A model generated the notes under the pieces. That model was not told the origin of the DNA and did no database searches. It saw only the letters and a program-made list of their open reading frames with translations. A stretch of 64,000 nucleotides of DNA from Ophioderma brevispina (taxonomy: Eukaryota; Echinodermata; Ophiuroidea; Amphilepidida; Ophiodermatidae). Shown here in pieces: positions 1-11,526 of this stretch. Positions within the stretch are counted from its first letter, which is position 1; each line of letters begins with the position of its first letter. The position numbers and the translations under genes are program-made. The stretch covers positions 1 through 64,000 of the forward strand of contig JAMKCH010001653.1 in assembly GCA_023653785.1 (NCBI GenBank). Direction: 5' to 3'.

Positions 1-419
1 CTACCAGAAAAACAGCACCTGATGGTATCGCACTGTTCTCCAGCAGTTTAAGGAACAAGTCCAGCCAGAACATAACTCACAAGATGCTCTGATACCGCAG
101 GTATTAACCCTACAACACCCCAAAATTGAACATCCAACACCTAGACACAGCACCTTGGAGGCTGACAGCGGTCCTTCCCCGGCACGTCGCTGGCAGTACA
201 CGTCTACGGCCCTACGGTAGCAATCCTTGCAAAGATTTTTTTTTTGAAAGCAAAAGACTGGCCAGACTCTATCACAACCCTATCAGCACTTAATATCACC
301 AATAACAGCATAGTATTGAACAAATCCATTAAACTGAAACATCATTAGAAAATCATTAAAATTAACTGTAAGAAAAAGAGAAAATGAAACCGCAACTTTG
401 TTAGAACTGAATAAAGTAA
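1..419. other. AT-rich non-coding stretch
   Basis: No gene, RNA or repeat that I can identify. A 66-codon minus-strand frame at the very edge (1-201) is Cys-rich but has no recognisable domain and may simply be chance. Confidence 0.4.
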
Positions 420-1065
420 CTCAACAAATAATGGATAAAACAGTCAACAAATAGGGAAACACTGAAAAACTGGGCCATTTCACCCCTTTATGATATTAAA
501 ACATCATCACAAGGTGTTAAATCGCATTTGGCGGCCATTTTTAAAAGTGCCCTGCATTAGGAATACCTTTAAATGGTGAATGTGACCGCTCTATACATTG
601 ACATCAACAAATATAGCAAAACACTGACAAACTGGGCCATTTCACCCCCCATTTTTGGCTAGTAAAACTTCATTATGAGGTGTTAAATTATATTCGGCGG
701 CCATTTTGAAAAGCGCTCTCCATTAGGAATACATTTAAGTGGTGAATGCGACCGCTAGATACATTTGACATCAACAAATATAGCAAGCACTGAAAAACTG
801 GGCCATTTCACCCCACCTTTTGGCTAGTAACACATCATCATGAATTTATGAGGTACTAAATTGCATTTGGCGGCCATTTTGAAAAGCGCCCTCCATTAGG
901 AATACATTTAAGTAGTGAATTTTACTGCTCTATACATTGACATCAACAAATATAGGAAAACACTACACAAATGGACCATTTCACCCCATAAAGTGGCTAT
1001 GAAAACGTTATTATATGGTGTTAAATGGCATTTTGGCGGCCATTTTGAAAACGCCCTCTAGCAAA
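420..1065. repeat. Tandem satellite, ~165-bp unit, about 3.7 copies
   Basis: Four diverged units follow each other head to tail. The phrase TGGGCCATTTCACC (or a one-base variant) starts near 471, 633, 799 and 972, giving spacings of 162, 166 and 173 bp. Each unit also carries GCGGCCATTTTG (531, 697, 870, 1036), CTCCATTAGGAATACATTTAA and GACATCAACAAATATAG. Units differ by point changes and small indels, so the array is not freshly expanded. Confidence 0.9.
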
Positions 1066-2570
1066 AAAAAAGTGCCGGGGTAGCAAAAGTCTACCCTCAC
1101 TTTTTTGGTATGTCTGATGGTCTAGTCCATGGCTGTGAAGAGTAACTTAGGGCACATCTCATGCACATGGGGACCCACCCAGCGAACGGACTACTTAATA
1201 TTTTTTACATCTTGGAAATGATTTAGGGGCATTATTAGAAAGTGTTGTTCAATAACATCGAAAAGATGGTTAGGGCTGCTTTTCTTTCTAATTTACGTAC
1301 TCTAGAGCGAATATAATCACCGCCATCTTTAAAAACAAGCCTGTACGTAAAATATAAATGCCATAAATTCTTTTTGGCGCTCCCAAAATATCACCCAGGT
1401 TCTTATTTCAACAATTTGCCATTTTAAGTTCTATTTTTAGCAAAACATATCGCCTCTTTGCCGGCCGACCATCTTGGACGCCGAGATTGTAAGCCCCCTT
1501 TAGGAAGGTGATATCGCGTAGTACATGGATATAATTTACATTTGTAATGAAATTATAATGGCGGTTTAAATAAAAAAAATAGCGGCCATTTTGAAATGTG
1601 ACGAACACGCTAACCGTGCAGATTTATGAGCCGAGAACATACTCATCCTTAGTCAGGGGGACATTCCCCTTCAAGGGTGATATATGGGAAAATTAAATCA
1701 CCAGTTGGGTGCGTGCTTCGTTGGCAACGAACGGAAATCCAATGATGGACAGCTTATGGACTATATAGTGCCATACATGTGCTTTCCTCCAGATCTTTGC
1801 GAAACTGTGGGAATAAGGCACCAATTGTAGAACTAAAAGCCAATCCTTGGATAAGGTGCCCGACGTTTTTCAGCTGCTTCAGTTGACGATGTTGTCAAGA
1901 CCTACTGCCTTTTTCCTGGTGGGTTGAAGTAGGAATATGAGTTTACAGTTAATCCATGTTGAAGGGGCAAATTGAACCAGAGTGGGCCAACTTATACGTA
2001 ATACGGTCTCGTTTGTTGATCTTTTGAGCAACACTCAAGTGAAACTGGCCAAGTGGTTTTATTTATCGGTTATGTGCATCAAATGTGATGGAATAATTAT
2101 AAAAACACGATTTTAACTGGTATAAAAAATAAAATCCAAAATATCTCCCAAAAAAAGTACAGTTTATTACTATTTTTAAAATTTTTAGGTTGTATTTTTT
2201 GGACAGTCTGTAAAGGAAACATTAGTTCGTTCCGTCGCCCGCATCACATACTGCGGTATTTCACAAATTTTTTTAGGTTTTTCCGAAATTTCGCTTAATT
2301 ACTTAGTTCATCGAGTTCTTGCCACCACAAGTTTCACAATGTGAGGATGCCTAATTAAATTAGTTTATTAATTATATATTTTGTAATTTTTTTTCTTCAA
2401 AATAATCATCAGTATTTCAATACGTCGTTTTTTAAAATCGCCATTCATTTACGTGTGTTTTATATAGCGTTGTTTATTTGCCGATTCCCAAAATAAACGA
2501 TTTTACATACAGATCTATTTTGACGAATTTCCGTTCGATATGTCGTAAACAAGATTTTCAATCTATTTAT
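1063..2570. other. Non-coding stretch with a satellite fragment and a hairpin
   Basis: A poly(A)-GTG...GGGGTAG / CTACCC...CAC-poly(T) foldback sits at about 1063-1104, directly after the satellite. A further isolated GCGGCCATTTTG lies at 1582-1593. I see no gene. Confidence 0.4.
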
Positions 2571-2576
2571 CATTTT

Positions 2577-2890
2577 AGTGGATGAGCCAGACCATCAAAA
2601 AGGACCTTCTGGTATCCCCTGGGGAGGGGGGGGCAAAGAGGCACTGATTTACCAGGGTTCCACAACATATGACGCACAAACAAAACTGTATGATGGCCAT
2701 TTGTAGTGGTAGTTAGCGAGCTAGGGGCTCCGTAAAAGATTATTATTATTTTGTCCCGCTGTCTGCAAAAGTTTTAGATTGAAAAGTGGTCCATGTTGTT
2801 GAATTACATACCAAATTGTTCGTATGATCACAAGAGTAAAATGTTGTAATAGTTTGTGCTATATGGTCTTATATATTTTGTAAGGTACTC
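2577..2890 (+). mobile_element. Harbinger-like miniature element, copy 1 (3' end lost)
   Basis: It starts TAGTGGATGAGCCAGACC and matches the reverse complement of the complete element at 37,459-37,801 through CAAAGAGGC, ACCAGGG, TGTATGATGGCCAT, AAAGTGGTCCA and ACCAAATTGTTCGTATGATC. The far terminal repeat is not visible, so this copy is truncated or diverged after about 2,890. Confidence 0.7.
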
Positions 2891-2950
2891 ACAAGACAAG
2901 AGTATAGTTTGAACAATGTACAATGCTTAGTTACAAAGTTACACCCAACA

Positions 2951-2979
2951 ACCCCTATACCCCTACGAGGTATAGGGGT
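2951..2979. repeat. Perfect 11-bp stem hairpin
   Basis: ACCCCTATACC (2951-2961), a 7-base loop, then GGTATAGGGGT (2969-2979). It lies just beyond the miniature element at 2,577. No promoter or terminator role can be read from the sequence. Confidence 0.8.
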
Positions 2980-3704
2980 AGTACTAAGGAGGGGTGCGCG
3001 TATGCAATGTGTTAATTTCACATTGCAGATGGTCAAACTATCCTATTTTAATTGTATGAAATACTGACAATTAAAGTCGGTTGAAAGCATGCAGGTTACT
3101 TTATCAAAAAACGGCACGATTACAACGAAAGACGGCCGGCCCAGATACGTTACCGCCAGATAGTTACTTAACCAACGTAGGAAATTTTATATAAAGAATC
3201 GGATATGGTTTAAGAACACCCATGCATTGTTCCGTGGTTCTGAAAATATTGAAGTTCACGACTTTTCAATGATTTTCAGGAAGAGGAATTCCGTAATGTT
3301 GATATTTGGTTCATTTTGGAGACCAAACTTGAACACACTTTTATCGGAGAATGGCCCCTGGGGATGCCCAGGAAGGAAACCAATATCTTACGATAAGTTG
3401 TGATTTACAATATAAAACTCATACCATTGGTGTGTACAATTCTTACCAGTATTTTAGAAAATATAATAGGGTGGAATAGAGATTGGACTAGAGTTAATGA
3501 ATTTGATAAAATCTGGTAAATGACTTTTACCACGATGCCACTTTGGGCTTATTAGGAAATGATCTGGTTATCAGGGACATTAAGCTTTTACATCACGACT
3601 CTCTTATCAATCGACAGCGGGCCGTCATCTATCAATGACGACAGCCATGAAAGGGTTTCTGGTCCCTATTTTTCTTCACAATTGCATGTGTGCCACAAAG
3701 TCCA
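2980..3704. other. Non-coding stretch
   Basis: AT-rich sequence with no recognisable gene or repeat beyond short AT runs. Confidence 0.4.
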
Positions 3705-4073
3705 TTAAAGCCACCATCAGTGATTCTCCGAATGAGTCAAAATACCTGAAATTTGCGGGAATAAGGAAATAGCTTAAAAGTGAAGGGTAAGGTCTGTAGA
3801 AATCTAGTAAGTTACTTCTTTCGACCGAAAAATGACCAAAAAGAAGAAAACGGCAGTGTTCCAAGGTACGAACATCCCATCAATCGTGTTGAGAGGTAGA
3901 TAGTGTCCGAAACTACACTTAAGACTAAAAAGTCCGATTTTGTCCTTATTAGGTTGGTTCTGATCATATCAATTGCAGGGGTTGTTAGGACACCTATTTT
4001 GTTACATACAAGCAAAAATCTGAGTGATGATTTTTTCGATTTTCTGATTTGAAAATCATGATAGTGCCTTGAA
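3705..4073 (+). mobile_element. TTAA-flanked miniature inverted-repeat element, family A copy 1
   Basis: It begins TTAAAGCCACCATCAGTGAT and ends in the inverted counterpart ATCATGATAGTGCCTTGAA. The interior (GTCAAAATACCTGAAATTTGC, GTGAAGGGTAAGGTC, GATTTTGTCCTTATTAGG, GGGGTTGTTAGGACA) matches two other copies in this window at 47,540-47,893 (inverted) and 58,106-58,455. It has no coding capacity, so mobility would need a transposase supplied in trans. The superfamily is not certain. Confidence 0.85.
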
Positions 4074-6129
4074 GGAGAAATGGTCGGTCATCTACTCGTA
4101 TCTTCGGGCGACATCCATAGCAGCGTGTCTAGCGACCACAATCCGCCCGTAGATGGATGTATCGCGGAACTGTATGGGGTGGTACGTACACTAAATCGCT
4201 GATATGAAAACCCAAAATTACATAATAATGCACATGTTGTGAATTACAGAGAACCAATTAGCTTGTTATGTTAAAAATTAAGAAGGAAACAAATAAAACC
4301 CAAAGTCCAAAGCATATCTTACATATTGCAAATATGACATCAAGATTAGTTGCAGTCAAACCAGTTAGTGGAGCTAATTATCTGGCGAGGAACCTCTAGT
4401 AACGAGTACTTGATATAGGAGAAAAGGGACTTTTTCATTATTTCATTAAATAAATTCATCGTGGGTACGTTCTGTCGCTGATCTGAATGGGCCGCTATGG
4501 TCATGATGTCCGTTTCAGAGGGCCGCTAACGCCTGTCACTGAATTGCCCCGCTAAAGGACGACCCTGGCCCTGTTTGCTGGGACGGGTCCTTTTCATTCT
4601 GTTCGTATTGCAATGGATGCAGTCATTTCAGTTTCCTGATGTCTTTTTAGTGCTATGTTTATCAATTTTGTTTCGAAGCTGTGTAGATGTCCTTAAATGT
4701 TAATCAGTCTATAGGTTGAAGTTGGTGGATAGTGAAGTGCCAACCAATACTTTTAAATTATCTTGTTAATTGGTACTTCGTATGTATATGGTGAATGAGG
4801 GTAAATACGAACAACACGTATTTTCATGTTTCTTACCCTCGCTAAAATCTATTGTCCTGCTTGGACATCAGTACCGACGGTACCGGGCTTCGTTTCTGGG
4901 GTGGACTCTACCAATCCACAAGACATCTCAGATAAGTTTAATGATTTTTCAAATGATTAAAAAAAGGAAAATTGAGGAAACTGATAAATACATAACCGCT
5001 ATAAAATAAATCATGAAACGGGATCTCTTCCGGATTGGTTTATGCAATAAATGAAAAAATTGAAATGACCCATTATCTAGGGTGACTTTGTTCTTTTTTT
5101 TTGTCTCTACGGCTTTCTTTATGGTTCTATAAAATTTAATGTCTTTTTCCCCTGACTTTTTATGCTTCAAGATTAGGAAAGATGTACACCATACGCCCCC
5201 CCCTTAAAATTCTACAGGAAACATTTTTTGCTGGTCGGGATACGACCAGCCAGTAAGCACAGCAAATCCGTTTAACTGACTGACTGACTGGGGAACTCCG
5301 TGCCGTTATGAAGTTGTTGCCAATTGCCGATCATTTTACCCTGTCTGACAATTAAAGAACAACCTTATTACCTCAGCTGGTCGGGCCGTTCGTGATCGCG
5401 GCAAGGAGAAAAGGATTTTTTAAAGCGGCTACTAATAATCGTTTGTACTATGATAAAACAATACAAGAGTAAGCACTTCAAATTAACTAAACCGTCAATT
5501 AACCAAGCACCCCACTTTGAATTTTTGGAAGAACGAGTTTAAATTCTATTCTAATTCGAGCTGGCGTCATGAATTGTGTCAGTTGGGCGGCATATGGGTG
5601 CAATAGTTTTGCAAACCCTGTCAACCACCCTACATGAACCTCGTGATATGACCTAAGTTCCTTGAAAATCAGTGACAAAGATGGCCTTGTAGCAAGTCCG
5701 AAAAAAGTGAACTGCCTGTTTTGCGAAAAATCGGGAAAAAACTGAATAGAAACTGGAAGCTGAGTGCATGAAAATGACCGCAGCTTGCTTAACCGAGCAA
5801 AGGAAATGAATTGAAATAAACAGTCTTTTTCAAGAAATTCAGTGACGTCGAAGGTGATTTGAGAGGTAGTGATTTAGCATTTGAACACAAAAATCGCTGT
5901 GGATATCATACATGTAACGGTAGGAGCCAGACAAGCCGTTAGTAATGATGAATATCGCCGGTCAGCGAATTTTCATCGTATGTAATGGCCTTGGTTCAAC
6001 TGGACAGTGCGCGGTGTAAATACCTATAATCATGTAGTACCGTTGCGGCATTGCCAACATGACAAACAACCGTAGCTTTTCCACTACCAGCAGTTGTCAC
6101 GTGGCAGGGTACAGTCATGACAGTACCTC
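4074..6129. other. Non-coding stretch with a small hairpin
   Basis: No gene seen. There is a perfect 8-bp stem, GCTGGTCG-5-CGACCAGC, at about 5,231-5,251, followed by a short (TGAC)n run near 5,277. Two overlapping frames on opposite strands at 4,770-5,170 look like chance. Confidence 0.4.
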
Positions 6130-6490
6130 ACGGTTAAAAATAAATGCCGTAAATTTACGGAAATTTCTGGCAGCAGTTTTCCAGGCATTTTAGGGTAAAT
6201 TTAACAGAAATGTCTGTCAATTAACGGAACTTTGACAGTAATTTACAGGAAATTTGGCTCATATTATGGAAAAAAAATATGTATTTTTTAACAGATTTTT
6301 CCGTAATTTAAAATTACGTTAAAAAAAAAAAAGTCCGGAAATATTGCTGCAGAAATTTTTGAAATATTTCCGTACATTAAACTTTTAGCTATTTTTATGT
6401 TTTTTGGTTTTTATTTTTATTGTTTTCTAAAACAGATTTTTCGTAAATTACGGAAATCTGTTTCTTTAATTTACGGAATTTTTAAACAGT
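6130..6490. mobile_element. AT-rich inverted-repeat element built of TTTACGG motifs
   Basis: The left end reads CGGTTAAAAATAAATGCCGT. The right end is a loose inverted counterpart (AATTTACGGAATTTTTAAAC). The motif AATTTACGGAAAT and its reverse recur about eight times inside, so the element folds on itself in many registers. I cannot assign it to a superfamily. Confidence 0.5.
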
Positions 6491-6734
6491 GCTGGGTCAA
6501 CACAAGTGTTCTGAATGCACATGATAAAAGGTTAGGTCTTATTTTGTTTTCTCATGTTCTTTTTTTATCAGATGCAGGTGTTGTGTTGAAATATGGTCAT
6601 ACCGTATAACCGAGTCAACAAAAAAAAATCACACTCAAGTCAATACATCATGAAGAATTACAATTACATTAGACATGATAAACACACAATACAGAAAATC
6701 CCAGTTAGTGATTGTGCTTCTTTGATGGATAAAT

Positions 6735-7345
6735 TGATCAATTATTAGGGTATTTGCGAATTAAAGGAGCATTAATTTGATAATAAAGGGGCACTCGAAG
6801 ATCATTCATGTGGACCAATTAAAGGGGCATTCGTAATTTACCAAAAAGATAGGCATTCTGGCCAATTAAAGGCTATAGACCTGTTCCTCTGATCAGCTGC
6901 ATAGGTGACCATGTAACTGTGTTATGGAATTAGTTGTGTTGAGAGTGGTGTCCAATACAGTTCCCACTTAGCTTCCAGTGCCTTCTATGGAGGCAAATGG
7001 CTTTGAACTATATTAATAAAAGTCAAATGTGATGTCTTCTTTGAGTAATGGATTAAAGGGGCATTCTTTGATTACCAATAAAAGGCCATTGCCCTAATTA
7101 AAGAGACATTCCTTATTTTCCAATTAAGCGGCCTCTGAGATCAATCATTAACCAGATTAAGGGCATTCCTTTACTACCAATTAAAGAAGCATTCTTGATT
7201 GACTAGTTAAAGGCTATATAGACCTATTCCTATGATCAGTGTCTAGGCGACCATTTAACTGGGTTGAGGGTGGTGTCAAACATTCCACTTAGCTTCGAGT
7301 GTGCCTTCTATGAAGGTAGACTGGCATATGGACTTATAATCTAAT
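6735..7345. repeat. Tandem dimer, ~340-bp unit with internal 40-bp subrepeats
   Basis: The block GGCTATAGACCTGTTCCTCT...GATCAG...GGTGACCAT...CACTTAGCTTC...GTGCCTTCTATG recurs about 341 bp downstream (GGCTAT at 6871 and 7212). Each unit opens with several copies of CCAATTAAAGGGGCATTC. A stray subrepeat (GATTAAAGGGGCATT) lies near 7,636. Confidence 0.85.
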
Positions 7346-7620
7346 AAATTATTATGCACGTATGGTGCAATACCACAGTGCGATTCGCGCGTACCGGCCA
7401 ACAATGCACAATACGCAAATATATTGGGCATTCGGTCATGCGACTCGTTTCAGAAATACTTCTGTTTTTTTAAGTTTGAAGCCATTTTAAAATATTTTGT
7501 TCAAGTCAGCTTCTTCTTTCATAAAATATTGGGATGGCTTTTTTCGGTGATAACAGAAAAATAGAGCCCTCGTTTCTGTGATCAACCTTCAGCCATACAA
7601 TATTATAGAAATTATGTGTT
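7328..7620 (+). repeat. Dispersed repeat, family B copy 1
   Basis: It shares TTATTATGCA, GGTGCAATACCACAGTG, GCGCGTACCG, CAATACGCAAA, GGGCATTCGGTCA and GTCAGCTTCTTC with 43,886-44,212, at roughly 80% identity by eye. Both copies end in a foldback around GGATGGCTTTTTTCGG...AACAGAAAA. No coding sequence is seen. Confidence 0.8.
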
Positions 7621-7960
7621 GTCTTATGATGAGGGGATTAAAGGGGCATTTTGATTTCCTAATTGGCGTCAAATTTAGGTCAATGTGAAAAAGGCCAACT
7701 ATCAGAACTAACTAAGTCATCTTTTTGGATCACAAAATGTAACTGCAATTAATGAACTGCTGATTGTTCCCATACCAACACTCCATCATCACCAAACGGA
7801 TTTCAAATCCACAATAATAACATTAGGATCATTTCCACTTGTAAGGTGAATTGCGTTACCAATTTGTTTAAGGTGTACCATTTTAAAGCTTAAAAATGAT
7901 CTACATAAAGAAAGACAAAATTAAAAAATCGTTCACTGCAAAAGTGCCCCAGACACTATG

Positions 7961-8500
7961 TTAGGGGATGGATTTATATCAACAATCACACACATACCTT
8001 GACTGTAGAGAAGTGTAGAATCACAAAAGGCTTGATAGTAACAGTGACTATTCACAGCTGTCAACCCAGAACTAGCAGGAGTTTGTCCACTGCAATCAGC
8101 CAATCACCATTGGCGTAGCTGCTTTCTTTTTTTCTTGTCTTCTGTGTCCGCCTGCTTGTCCCCCTTGTCGTGACTTGAAAGAGTCCAGAGCTCATTGAAA
8201 GTTAAGAATGCATCATGCGTAAAGTTATAAAAGTTCAAAAAGGTTCAAACACCGCTCGCGAAATGACGAGCTTAAAGTTCACGTAAACACGGAAAATAGC
8301 AAATATAGGCTAAAACACTAAACTCTTGAAAACATCTAATTCTAATGACAATGATCAAATATGACGCTAAAGTAGCACACATTTGTAACCGATGAACGCG
8401 TATGTACAGAAGAACTTATATACAAAGCATACAGTGATGAGTACAGTAAGCCATCAAAAGTCTTCAAGACGTTGATGGGGGCTTGATTGATGGACGTGCC
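7961..8500 (-). repeat. 3' LTR of gypsy element 1
   Basis: Positions 7,961-8,115 align with 14,594-14,749 (shared AGTAACAGTG, CACAGCTGTCA, TAGCAGGAG, CAGCCAATCA, ATTGGCG). This is a direct repeat at the two ends of the coding region, as expected of LTRs. On the minus strand a TATATAAG box falls at about 8,414-8,422, a plausible LTR promoter, and an inverted CCAAT lies near 8,103. The outer (U3) boundary near 8,450-8,560 is uncertain because the partner LTR is truncated. Confidence 0.75.
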
Positions 8501-8564
8501 GAACGTCTTGGAGCGCTGGGCGTAGACGTAGTAATCGCTTGATGAAAAACCAATATTGTCAGTG

Positions 8565-9675
8565 CTAGCTGAAGCTGGATCTCAGCAGCTTTACTGCCTG
8601 CTGGAGAGTGAATCCTCGGATGCGGCTGGGTGTACTATGTACCGGAGGAACGTTTAGGGTTTCCTGTTCTGAAGTGGGCGGTGAGGCTGGTGTGGTCAAT
8701 TCCAACGGAATCTGTGGAGGTCCTGGTGGTTGGTGCTCATTTATGGTTGGTTCGTCCTCGTCTTCCATATGTGAAGCATGTCGACTCGGGTAGGGAAGAA
8801 GGAGGTTCAGGGTATGAAGGCACTTTGAAAACACTCAGCCGCCTTAATGCGTGTAAGAAGCATTTCTCAACTGGGAGCCAATGAATTCTGAAATTGCCAC
8901 CACAGGGCCATCGACAGTGTAACCATAAACGATTCTGGCATGGGATTTATAACGGTCCGTATGAAGGTAACCAAGATCACCCGCCTCAATTGTGTGGGAC
9001 ACAGTGGGCTTATGGAGGGTAGCCTTCGGCCTTTTCACGTGTTGGTGGTTATACCTGACGGCGAATGGAACTGGGGGGGCGATGGAATGAGCTGTTGGTC
9101 ATCTGGACGGGAATTGTGCACATTGTTGAAACTGATCACGTTGGTAGAACATCTCTCGGCAGAGAGGCCACGCTCCTGACACGGGCATTTAGGTTGGCGG
9201 ACTGGACAGAAGGAGGGTTGAGGCGCTTATATGAACCCCTGGATGGATCTTAGCGAACCAATCTCTTCAAGTTCACGAACAGCTTATCGGCGACTGGATT
9301 TTGTTGATATTCTTGATACGGCCAACTTCAATGCTTTAAGTGATGCTGCTTCAAAAGGCTATAATATGAGAGACGGACAAACCCGGGCTGCATCGGTCCT
9401 GATAAGAGCTGGAGGACCATCCAGAGGGCGCAATTCAACGCAAAGGCGAATCAAAAGCATCACGGAAACGTTCATGTCGTTCATTTCTATGATACACGAG
9501 GTGGTGAAGGATGTGGATGTCTCGCGGAGAACAAGAAGTTATACTGTCTACTGCGTCGTAGTAGTACATCAGCGGCAAAGGAAACACCAACGGTTAGGAG
9601 GGTCAAGGTGACTGTAAAGAAGGGGTTGGGGGGTACATTGCTGAGGGATGCACACTGATGGCAGGCAGATGGCAC
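8565..9675 (-). pseudogene. Integrase of gypsy element 1 (broken)
   Basis: Fragments of one integrase lie in several minus-strand frames. VGVSFAADVLLRRSRQ is near 9,570-9,620. The core containing IRTDAA lies near 9,400, LEVGRIKNINK near 9,310 and AVRELEEIGSLRS near 9,260. The C-terminal stretch GDLGYLHTDRYKSHAR...FIGSQLRNASY is at 8,860-8,990. A Pro-rich tail with SRIRGFTLQQAVKLL follows, down to 8,565. In an intact element this protein inserts the cDNA into the genome. Stops and frameshifts separate each block, so no active enzyme can be made. The assignment rests on recalled family similarity and should be confirmed by a frameshift-tolerant protein search. Confidence 0.7.
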
Positions 9676-10147
9676 TTGATCAATTGCTTATCTAGATTCA
9701 AGGGCGTAGAAGTGCGGGTAACCAAGGCGGAAGTTGGTGACGTGTGGATGATGGAAGCTGGATATGAAGGGCGGGTAATAATCCGCTGATTATCTGGCGT
9801 GGAACGATGATGCAGTCAAATGACGATGTTAGCGGTTGCTCACGACGGGTAACTAATGACCATCCCCTAACAACAGATGCAAATTGAGTATGTTTACATC
9901 CCTGACCTTGGTAGCCTTTCTTGGATGGGACGTGTTCCCTGAGTCAAGTGGCATGGCCACGAGAAGTCCGGGCAATTCCTTGCTGGTTATCCAACCAAGC
10001 AGCCTTACTTGTGAACGGGAGGCGGACATGGCCTGACAGGACGTCTTGGGTGGTTATGCGCAGCACTGTGGCTCTTCATCCGTTGAATAAAGGTGCAGAT
10101 TTGACATGTGGGCTCAAGACAGTCCGGGGCGTTCCGACTTGCAAAGG

Positions 10148-10690
10148 TCAGAGGTTACGTAGCAGAACCGGCAAGATGGCGGACAGAGGCATGGAAAACG
10201 AGTAACTGTAGATAGGAAGGTGGCAAACTCGTGGACTTGCAGAAAACTCACCACGACAGAGCTTTTCATAGGCTTGAAACATGGTTTTTACTATCAGGTA
10301 AGGATGGCATGCTTTGTGATGCGACTGGATGATATATGAACCAAAGTGTTTGGTAGATGCAGCAATGGAGGAGAGCTTCAATTCACCAGGTCGCCATGGG
10401 GTGGCGGACTCGGAGTTTAGCACGAAAAGAACCGCGAGAAGAGGTTTATTGAGTGGGGTCACATAAAGGGTTGTTTTTTTTTTACACCATGCGTATATTG
10501 ACAGATCCATCAGTTACATTCCATATTTGGTCGTCAGGGCGAGGTAGGGTGATGGGGCGGCATGATAAAGAGCTTTCTGGGCCGTGCTGAGGCAGAGTGG
10601 AAGGGTCCTCCGTCCACTGTATCTTAATTCTTGGATTGGAATACAGCTGTTGCGCTATAAAGGGAGGTGAGATACTGAGCACAGTTCGGT
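10148..10690 (-). pseudogene. RNase H of gypsy element 1 (broken)
   Basis: The minus-strand frame at 10,690-10,482 carries KIQWTEDPSTLPQ and VTDGSVN (the first catalytic Asp region). A shifted frame at 10,510-10,148 carries TTLYVTPLNKPLLAV, LSSIAASTKHFGSYIIQSHH, AYEKLCRGEFSASPRV and AILP. Together they cover the RNase H domain that removes the RNA strand during reverse transcription. At least one frameshift divides the domain. It directly follows the RT block, as in Ty3/gypsy polyproteins. Confidence 0.75.
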
Positions 10691-11364
10691 ATTATCGTGC
10701 CAGGGCCTGGATGCAACGATAAATGAACGAAGGCACGGACATTGTGAGGAGGGCACATGTACTGAGGGTTGCAACTTTGTGGCAGCTGGCTCTGAGGGTA
10801 CCGCTGGACCAGGTCCATCCCAGGATCGTTGTGCTCCTGGGACAAACGTCGTGCTTTGCTGAAAGGCGAAGATTGCATGCAGCGAGAGCTTGGAGTACTG
10901 ATCGCCCATTCTTGAGTAGTTCTTCAACAGGTCTCCTCCACAATAAAGGTCCTCGGCACGCTTGGCGACACGCCCTTCTCAAGAAGATCACCTAGTATGT
11001 GGCACATTAACTCTTCAAGGGCAGTCTCTGACCCAGGCATTCCCATGGATGACGAGTGTAGCCCTGATGCCACGAAACGGTGGGCTACACCGCAATACTT
11101 AATCGAGCTGCTGAGATAGAGGGATATGGTCAAATGCACTGGTGAGATCCGTAAGCCTATGAGCACTTCCTTTCCTATTTTTCATAGCGTTGAATCTACA
11201 TCTGGCATGAGTGAAGGCTGGGGTTTGCTGTGCGTTCCAAACTTCGCAAAGGCGGTAACAAGTCTGAAGTCACCACGGTGCTTCGTAATCAAAAAGAGGG
11301 ATGAGGTACTCCCGTTGATCCCAAAATCTTCTGAGTTGCAAACACTCCTTTCTTTCCAGCTCAT
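10690..11364 (-). pseudogene. Reverse transcriptase of gypsy element 1 (broken)
   Basis: Three overlapping minus-strand frames give one [22 protein letters not shown] is at about 11,280-11,200 and SIKYCGVAHRF...MGMPGSETALEELMCHILGDLLEKG at about 11,110-10,960. CNLRLSAKHDVCPRSTTILG and WTWSSGTLRAS lie at about 10,870-10,780. The catalytic motif that should read ADD is A-E-D here (10,945-10,975, context VAKRAEDLYCGG), so the first metal-binding Asp is Glu. With the frameshifts, this marks a dead copy. It belongs with the RNase H and integrase blocks that follow. Confidence 0.8.
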
Positions 11365-11526
11365 CGAACTACTTGCAGCATTTGGAGCTTGTCATGGGCT
11401 AATGGGTAGTAGGCCTTTGCGGTTGTGGAGGTTGTACCGGACCAAATTAACAACCGGCCTTGAAGTTGCCAGTTGATCCATTGTAAGCCTGCGAAACGAT
11501 GGTTGTTGAAGACTCCATATACTCTT

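Noticed and set aside
6735..7345. CRISPR-like array
   Set aside because: Subrepeats are diverged, spacing is irregular and the DNA is eukaryotic. It is an ordinary tandem repeat.
9231..9611. 126-codon plus-strand ORF
   Set aside because: It is the shadow of the integrase on the opposite strand of gypsy element 1.
10723..11476. Plus-strand ORFs of 90-116 codons
   Set aside because: They are antisense to the RT of gypsy element 1, which has clear family motifs.
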